Assembly: GCA_003647375.1 (NCBI GenBank)
Contig: QMMS01000064.1
Span: 1-17,267, forward strand
Direction: 5' to 3'
Source: Deltaproteobacteria bacterium
GTDB taxonomy: Bacteria > Desulfobacterota > Desulfobacteria > Desulfobacterales > B30-G6
Length of the DNA: 17,267 nucleotides
Part shown: in pieces, positions 12,879-17,267 of the stretch
How positions within the stretch are numbered: position 1 is the first letter of the stretch
How the letters are laid out: each line of letters starts with the position of its first letter
Notes under the pieces: generated by a model
Seen by the model: only the letters and a program-made list of their open reading frames with translations
Told to the model about the DNA's origin: nothing
Database searches by the model: none
Program-made: the position numbers and the translations under genes

Positions 12879-14324
12879 CTAATCTCCTGCGGGTACCCTT
12901 TTACGGATCACATAAGATATACTCAGCCGATCCTTTGAGTCTCCGCTGACCTTCAATGATGCCGGTGTCAGAGCAACCTTTACCAACATGGTTCCTGATA
13001 TTTTTAAATTATCAAGCGCAACCTTCTCGGTATACATGGTGGATATCTTTTCTAGAATCTTGCTGCCCCCGACCACTTTGATCCGGTCCGGTTTCAATTC
13101 GACAGCCTCCAGGATCAAATCTTCGTCTAAATTTCCAACCCAGTCCACCTGAAGCGGTAGCGCCTTGACAATCGGAATATCCAGGGTTACATCGAGCACC
13201 GGAGGATCCACCCTCCGCAAAGCAATACCGGGAGGAAGTGTAATATTCTCGGATGTGATCGTGTAAGAGTTGAGGCCGACGACCGCCTTACTCAAGTCGA
13301 CTCGAACTTTTACCTGTTCCGGTTGGATGGATTTAAGAAGGGTACCCCCCCCACTGAGATCCAGATTGACACTGTTGAGCGAAGATGCAATCAACTCCAT
13401 GTTTGGATCACGATTCATGTATTCTATGGGAACTTCCAGCGTAGCCAGGGTTTCGAGACCTCTGGAAAAACTGAACCACGTTCCGGCCACAAACAGAACA
13501 ATCGCCATTGCAGCGAGAACGAGGTTCAGCTTATCCCTTTTCCTGAGTCCTTTGTAGTCGCCCGATGTTCCTGTGTTGGCAAGCAGTATCTTTTCGAGTT
13601 CGATGTTGTTGTTGATCTCTCTCACCTGATCGCCCTTCATGCCGACAACCTTACCGCTTTCCTCTGAAACCAGGATAATGAGAGCATCGGTCTTTTCTGC
13701 AAGTCCCAGAGCAGCCCTATGGCGGGTTCCATATGAAGATGGCAGATCACTCTTCCGGGAAAGGGGGAGGATAGCCCCCACCTCGACAATTTGATCTCCC
13801 TGAATGATGGCAGCCCCGTCATGGACAGGGTTATCCGGCCAGAAAACACTCAGGACCATCTCCTTGGACAGGACACCTTTCCATGGAACACCGCCCTGGA
13901 CAATATCTTCGAGGACGTCTTTTCCCGGAAAAACCAGCAAAGCACCGATCCGGCGCTTTGCCATTTCATAGACGCTGCCCGTAATGATCTGCACCGGCGT
14001 CTCCACCATTTTGTGCGAAACTCCCCATAAAATAGCGCCTACATTCTTGACCTGTAACACATTTCGGATTTCGTTTCTGAAAACAATGATAATAATGATG
14101 GCTGCAAATGCGATGACACCCTGCATGGCCCAAGTCGTGACGATAAGTCCCATGTAGCCGGCAATGCGTTGAAAAATCCAGAGAAAACCAATGCCCACAA
14201 TCACACGGAAAACATGGGTACCACGGAACAGGACGTAGAGGCGGAACAAAAAATAACTGACAACGAGGATGTCGAGGATATCCTGCCAGCGAATATTTGT
14301 GAAAAAGGATGCCAGCATACTCAT
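12879..14324 (-). CDS. cdaA: Diadenylate cyclase CdaA fused to YbbR (CdaR-like) domains
   Basis: A 481-residue membrane protein that should make c-di-AMP from two ATP. Three N-terminal hydrophobic segments (about 16-33, 40-60, 68-83) precede the DAC domain (about 105-250), whose DGA (169-171) and RHR (201-203) motifs are intact. A further transmembrane segment (about 266-286) then leads to a region of about 190 residues with two YbbR-like beta repeats, each with a P-x-x-V-x-V strand pattern. In Firmicutes, CdaA and its regulator CdaR (YbbR) are separate neighbouring genes; here they are one chain. The DAC domain would face the cytoplasm and the YbbR part the other side. The ATG at 14324 sits six bases after the DUF2914 stop, with GGAG/AGGA upstream. 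It is the last gene of a three-gene operon. Confidence 0.93.
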   Translation of the reverse strand: MSMLASFFTNIRWQDILDILVVSYFLFRLYVLFRGTHVFRVIVGIGFLWIFQRIAGYMGLIVTTWAMQGVIAFAAIIIIIVFRNEIRNVLQVKNVGAILWGVSHKMVETPVQIITGSVYEMAKRRIGALLVFPGKDVLEDIVQGGVPWKGVLSKEMVLSVFWPDNPVHDGAAIIQGDQIVEVGAILPLSRKSDLPSSYGTRHRAALGLAEKTDALIILVSEESGKVVGMKGDQVREINNNIELEKILLANTGTSGDYKGLRKRDKLNLVLAAMAIVLFVAGTWFSFSRGLETLATLEVPIEYMNRDPNMELIASSLNSVNLDLSGGGTLLKSIQPEQVKVRVDLSKAVVGLNSYTITSENITLPPGIALRRVDPPVLDVTLDIPIVKALPLQVDWVGNLDEDLILEAVELKPDRIKVVGGSKILEKISTMYTEKVALDNLKISGTMLVKVALTPASLKVSGDSKDRLSISYVIRKRVPAGD

Positions 14325-14330
14325 GAGTTC

Positions 14331-14765
14331 CTACTCCGTAATACTGAATTTGACGATTCGCAGCACTTTCTTTGTCTTGTCTTTTATTACCAGACGCCAG
14401 GGTCCTTTGTCCGCCTCTCTGAGCTGAATACTGCTGAATGTCGACCATTGAGGTCGCTGCAGGGCAAGCCGTTTGGTTGTGATCAGTCTGTCGTTACGAT
14501 ACCAGTTGTGATAAATCACCGTCTCTTGGGGAACATGGTCAAAGGATGAAAAACAGTAAACTTTCCCGATTTCCAAGGAGAACACGATGGCCCTGTTAAC
14601 CGGCGCATAGTCTTTGATTCCCTCGCACATCACCACCACGCCCAGGGATAGTTCACTCTCAACCTTGGCCGTGACCCGGTTGGCATTCTCCTGAGCCATC
14701 AACTCAGCAGGCACGAAGGACCCGACCCACAAGATTGTGAACACCAATAGCCATCGTTTAAGCAT
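14331..14765 (-). CDS. Secreted or membrane-anchored DUF2914 protein
   Basis: A 144-residue protein. A signal peptide (MLKRWLLVFTILWVGSFVPAELMAQ) is followed by a DUF2914-type domain (about 44-141). Its pattern is a conserved Cys (C48), a hydrophobic FSLEIGKVYCFS strand, the HNWYRND motif (86-92), and a GPWRLVI strand with a final F-S-I. The function of DUF2914 is unknown. Start: ATG 14765 is preferred because GAGGAG lies seven bases upstream and the signal peptide then begins normally. An in-frame ATG at 14801 lies deeper inside the phosphatase gene. The gene overlaps the phosphatase by eight bases and precedes the cyclase fusion by six. A link to envelope stress or c-di-AMP is inference from context only. 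Confidence 0.82.
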   Translation of the reverse strand: MLKRWLLVFTILWVGSFVPAELMAQENANRVTAKVESELSLGVVVMCEGIKDYAPVNRAIVFSLEIGKVYCFSSFDHVPQETVIYHNWYRNDRLITTKRLALQRPQWSTFSSIQLREADKGPWRLVIKDKTKKVLRIVKFSITE

Positions 14766-15243
14766 CAATACGCTCCTCAAGATATACATAAAAACCCTCA
14801 AGACAATTGTGTATCAGTTTTGCAGACTCCGTGTAAAGATCCAGACCGCCACCCATGGGATCCGGAACACCACACGGTTTCCGGGAGTTATCGAACCGAT
14901 TCAGTAGGTGCGCCTTGCCGGCAGCGAACAATTTCATCACCCGAATGATCTTTAAATGGTACTGCTCCATGGCCAGAATCAGGTCAGCCTCAGCGACCAT
15001 GGATCTGTTCAGCCTTCTAGCACGATGATCGGAAATATCAATGCCATACAGCTTCATAGCCTGTACGGCAAAGGCTGTGGCCTGGTTTCCATGGAGTGCG
15101 TCTGTTCCTGCGGATGAAACCGTGACAATTTCCTTGAAATGTTCCGGCATGAAATGCTGGAGCATCCTCTCGGCCATCGGGCTTCGGCAGATATTCCCTG
15201 TACAGACCACCAGTATGTGAAAGCGTTTCATAAAATCTTTCAT
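14758..15243 (-). CDS. Low-molecular-weight protein tyrosine phosphatase family protein
   Basis: A 161-residue cytosolic phosphatase of the LMW-PTP family. The phosphate loop is VCTGNICRSP (13-22), with nucleophile C14 and R20 in the CX5R motif. The general acid is D128 in VPDP (126-129). The family hydrolyses phosphotyrosine, often to regulate bacterial tyrosine kinases for exopolysaccharide export, or phosphoarginine. No kinase is nearby. The start is ATG 15243 or, four codons later, ATG 15231 (MKRFHIL), which starts nearer the first strand; neither has a strong ribosome site. It is the first gene of the operon with DUF2914 and CdaA-YbbR. Confidence 0.92.
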   Translation of the reverse strand: MKDFMKRFHILVVCTGNICRSPMAERMLQHFMPEHFKEIVTVSSAGTDALHGNQATAFAVQAMKLYGIDISDHRARRLNRSMVAEADLILAMEQYHLKIIRVMKLFAAGKAHLLNRFDNSRKPCGVPDPMGGGLDLYTESAKLIHNCLEGFYVYLEERIDA

Positions 15244-15290
15244 AGGATTTTATTACTACGTTTTCTTTTGGTTGCCGTCAAGGATGCTTA

Positions 15291-15319
15291 TTGACTTATC
15301 TTCAATATTATTTCATAGT
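15291..15319 (+). promoter_or_regulatory. Candidate sigma70-type promoter for the PilZ gene
   Basis: TTGACT (15291-15296) and CATAGT (15314-15319) are spaced by 17 bases (5/6 and 4/6 matches). It lies in the 147-base divergent spacer and would drive the PilZ and M24 peptidase genes. Sequence prediction only. Confidence 0.45.
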
Positions 15320-15390
15320 ATTTTTTTAAAATATCAACCAACATACCCATCGATACTTCCAGCGTCCCATATCTATCGAAGGAGTTCTTT

Positions 15391-15792
15391 ATGGAAAACA
15401 ATGAAGATTTTCCCGAAAAAAATAACGTTATCCTCCAGCTGATCAAACGGATTTTGGAAATGACGGACGGTGAAAGGTTTGATCTTCTGGAACAACTGGG
15501 AAAGGTTCCCGTGAACGAGCTGAGCCTGGGAGATAGAAATGACTTCAGGCGGGTGTATGACCGGACCATTACCTTTTCGACACAAGATCGTCAGTATAGC
15601 GCGCTTTGCAAGGATATCAGCAATGGCGGCGTCTTCATACAAACCGGGGAGATATTCCGGTTAGGGCAGTTGGTAACCCTCGACATCCCGTTCAGTGATG
15701 GAAAGGAATCTATAAAGGTTCCGGCTGAAATCGTGCGAGTGAACACCGATGGGATCGGGTTGAAGTTCATGAAAAAAGAGACCCCGCTATAG
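15391..15792 (+). CDS. PilZ-domain protein, probable c-di-GMP receptor
   Basis: A 133-residue protein. Residues 1-45 form a helical N-terminal segment, followed by a PilZ beta-barrel (about 48-130). The c-di-GMP motif is complete: R49-x-x-x-R53 (RNDFR), then D75-x-S77-x-x-G80 in DISNGGVFI. It should therefore bind c-di-GMP and pass the signal to an unknown partner. AAGGAG at 15379-15384 sets the ATG at 15391. The M24 peptidase starts eight bases after its stop, so the two are likely co-transcribed. The diguanylate cyclase at 180-1145 is a possible but not exclusive source of its ligand. Confidence 0.93.
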   Translation: MENNEDFPEKNNVILQLIKRILEMTDGERFDLLEQLGKVPVNELSLGDRNDFRRVYDRTITFSTQDRQYSALCKDISNGGVFIQTGEIFRLGQLVTLDIPFSDGKESIKVPAEIVRVNTDGIGLKFMKKETPL

Positions 15793-15800
15793 GGCATCTC

Positions 15801-17012
15801 ATGACCACCCTCCATTCACCCAACGTCACACCCATTCCCATCGCTGAAATAAACCATCGATGGTCACACCTCCAGAAAGTGTTTCAGAAAAAAGGTATTG
15901 ATGGTGCTCTGATTGTTCAACGGGTCGATCTTTTGTACTTTTCAGGAACAGCACAGGATGGCGCCTTGTATGTCCCCTGCGATGGTGAGCCTGTCCTGTT
16001 CATCAAACGCTATTTCCCCAGAGCACGAAAAGAATCGCCCCTGAATCAAATCGTCCCCATCGACTCCTTCCGGGATATTCCTGGTTGTCTGATGGACCAT
16101 TATAGTGCCCTCCCCCGAACGCTGGGCCTCGAATTTGATGTCATGCCGGTCGCGGAGTTTCAACTTTTTCAAAAAGGATTTCCCTCCCAGAAATTTGTGA
16201 ATGCCTCGACGTCGATACTGGATGTGCGCAAAACCAAGTCGCCCTGGGATATTCAGCAGATGGAACGCACCGCTGAAATGTCATCCCTGACATTTGACTA
16301 CATGCGCCGGGTACTGACTCCCGGTCTCTCTGAAATGGAGTTTGCCGGCCTGTTTGAAAACTTTGCCAGAAACCGAGGACATGCCGGCAAATTGCGCGTT
16401 CGCAACTATCGAACCGAAGGATATTCCTGGCATGTATTGAGCGGCAGGAGCGGTGGAATGACCGGGGTGCTGGATTCCCCTGCAAGTGGCGAAGGAAGCT
16501 CATATGCCTTTCCATGTGGTGCGGGGAATAAAAAAATCAGTGCCGAGGAACCGATTATGGTCGATTTCGCATCGGTTTTGAATGGTTTTCATATGGACGA
16601 AACCCGAATGTTCGCCATCGGACGAATGCCGACCAAAGCCCTGGGGGCCGCACAGGCCGCCATCGCAATCCACCAGGAACTGCTGAATACAATCAAGCCT
16701 GGGATGTGTGCCCACGACATTTTCTCGCGTGCCCTCGATATCGCCGGATCATTGGGGTATAAAGAAAGCTATCTCGGTATTCCCGGGCACCAGGTTTCCT
16801 TCATCGGGCATGGCATCGGTTATGAACTCATCGAACCGCCCATCATTGCCCAAGCCAAAGAAGACCTCTTGCTGCCCGGTATGATCTTTGCTCTGGAACC
16901 AAAATTTGTTTTTGCAGATGAGTTTTCAGCAGGCATTGAATCTGTTTTTCTGGTTACGGACACAGGCGCCCGCCTGATATCGAAGACACCGGTGGAGATA
17001 TTTATATGTTAG
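15801..17012 (+). CDS. M24-family metallopeptidase (Xaa-Pro dipeptidase-like)
   Basis: A 403-residue protein with a creatinase/prolidase N-terminal domain (about 15-145) and a pita-bread metallopeptidase domain (about 150-395). All five metal ligands of the M24 fold can be placed: D255 (MVDF), D266 (HMDE), H337 (FIGHGIG), E366 (ALEP) and E380 (GIES). It is probably a cytosolic two-metal aminopeptidase cleaving Xaa-Pro bonds; the exact substrate is not evident. AGGG at 15791-15794 precedes ATG 15801 by six bases. It follows the PilZ gene closely and is ended by an intrinsic terminator. Confidence 0.92.
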   Translation: MTTLHSPNVTPIPIAEINHRWSHLQKVFQKKGIDGALIVQRVDLLYFSGTAQDGALYVPCDGEPVLFIKRYFPRARKESPLNQIVPIDSFRDIPGCLMDHYSALPRTLGLEFDVMPVAEFQLFQKGFPSQKFVNASTSILDVRKTKSPWDIQQMERTAEMSSLTFDYMRRVLTPGLSEMEFAGLFENFARNRGHAGKLRVRNYRTEGYSWHVLSGRSGGMTGVLDSPASGEGSSYAFPCGAGNKKISAEEPIMVDFASVLNGFHMDETRMFAIGRMPTKALGAAQAAIAIHQELLNTIKPGMCAHDIFSRALDIAGSLGYKESYLGIPGHQVSFIGHGIGYELIEPPIIAQAKEDLLLPGMIFALEPKFVFADEFSAGIESVFLVTDTGARLISKTPVEIFIC

Positions 17013-17047
17013 TAGATACTCGGGTCCAAAGGGCCCGGCACCGGGTT

Positions 17048-17067
17048 GCCCCTATAAGGGGCTTTTT
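17048..17067 (+). terminator. Intrinsic terminator after the M24 peptidase gene
   Basis: GCCCCT (17048-17053) and AGGGGC (17057-17062) pair perfectly around ATA and are followed by TTTTT (17063-17067). It lies 35 bases after the peptidase stop. Confidence 0.85.
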
Positions 17068-17145
17068 CACCAAGTATATGAACCAGATAAGTCAGAATAC
17101 AGAATGTCGTAAAGCGCTAAAATGTTTTAATGCTGGAAAACGAAT

Positions 17146-17267
17146 GAACATCGAACATCGAACGTCCAACATCGAATTTTGAATTTAAAAAGATGAAGAA
17201 ACAGAAATAATTCGGTATTGGTTTTTTGTTTTCATTCAACATTGGACGTTCGATGTTCGATGTTGGA
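17146..17267. repeat. Inverted repeat of AACATCG heptads at the right edge
   Basis: The left arm (17146-17177) reads as 7-base units: AACATCG, AACATCG, AACGTCC, AACATCG. The right arm (17234-17267) is its reverse complement, with 23 perfect positions and then scattered mismatches. The window ends in or just after the right arm, so its full extent is unknown. The stretch between and before it (17068-17145, 17178-17233) shows no gene. Confidence 0.8.

Overview
The window reads as core chromosome of a sulfate-reducer-like deltaproteobacterium (Desulfobacterota, probably class Desulfobacteria). This is inferred from gene content, not from a search. The pointers are a UGA-recoded IscA/HesB-like selenoprotein, a diadenylate cyclase fused to YbbR domains, archaeal-type two-subunit LeuC/LeuD, and spacers full of short palindromic repeat words. 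No phage, transposase, tRNA, rRNA or CRISPR is visible.

Layout. 1-63 is the tail of a plus-strand gene, probably DnaJ-like. It converges on a minus-strand receiver-GGDEF diguanylate cyclase (180-1145). lepA (1265-3061) is divergent from that gene. Next comes a 423-base spacer that ends in 17 tandem mini-hairpin units (3171-3472), directly upstream of the ribosome binding site of leuC (3485-4777), which overlaps leuD (4777-5301). Convergent to these are trmJ (5551-6330) and ndk (6481-6897) on the minus strand. A plus-strand pair follows: a cytidylate-kinase-like protein (7187-7918) and an NhaD-type antiporter with a PAS domain inside it (7923-9776). Then come an FmdB-type zinc ribbon protein coupled to a macrodomain protein (9949-10955), the IscA-like selenoprotein (11321-11638) with a strong terminator, and an enoyl-CoA isomerase-like crotonase (11784-12503). 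A minus-strand operon runs from a low-molecular-weight protein tyrosine phosphatase through a DUF2914 protein to the CdaA-YbbR fusion (15243 down to 12879). Divergent from it are a PilZ protein (15391-15792) and an M24-family metallopeptidase (15801-17012), followed by a terminator and an inverted repeat cut by the window edge.

How the genes relate. Most are housekeeping genes without a shared pathway. Second-messenger signalling recurs: a diguanylate cyclase with an inhibitory site, a PilZ receptor with a complete c-di-GMP motif, and a c-di-AMP synthase. leuC/leuD form one enzyme. The kinase-like protein and the PAS-antiporter are probably co-translated.

The most unusual item is the mini-hairpin array. 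All 17 units keep a perfect 3- or 4-bp stem while the stem sequence changes among nine versions, and every loop is purine-N-A closed by a C-G pair. Next are the PAS domain embedded in the antiporter and the selenocysteine at the metal-ligand position of the IscA-like protein. All three convergent gene junctions carry nested palindromes built from related words.
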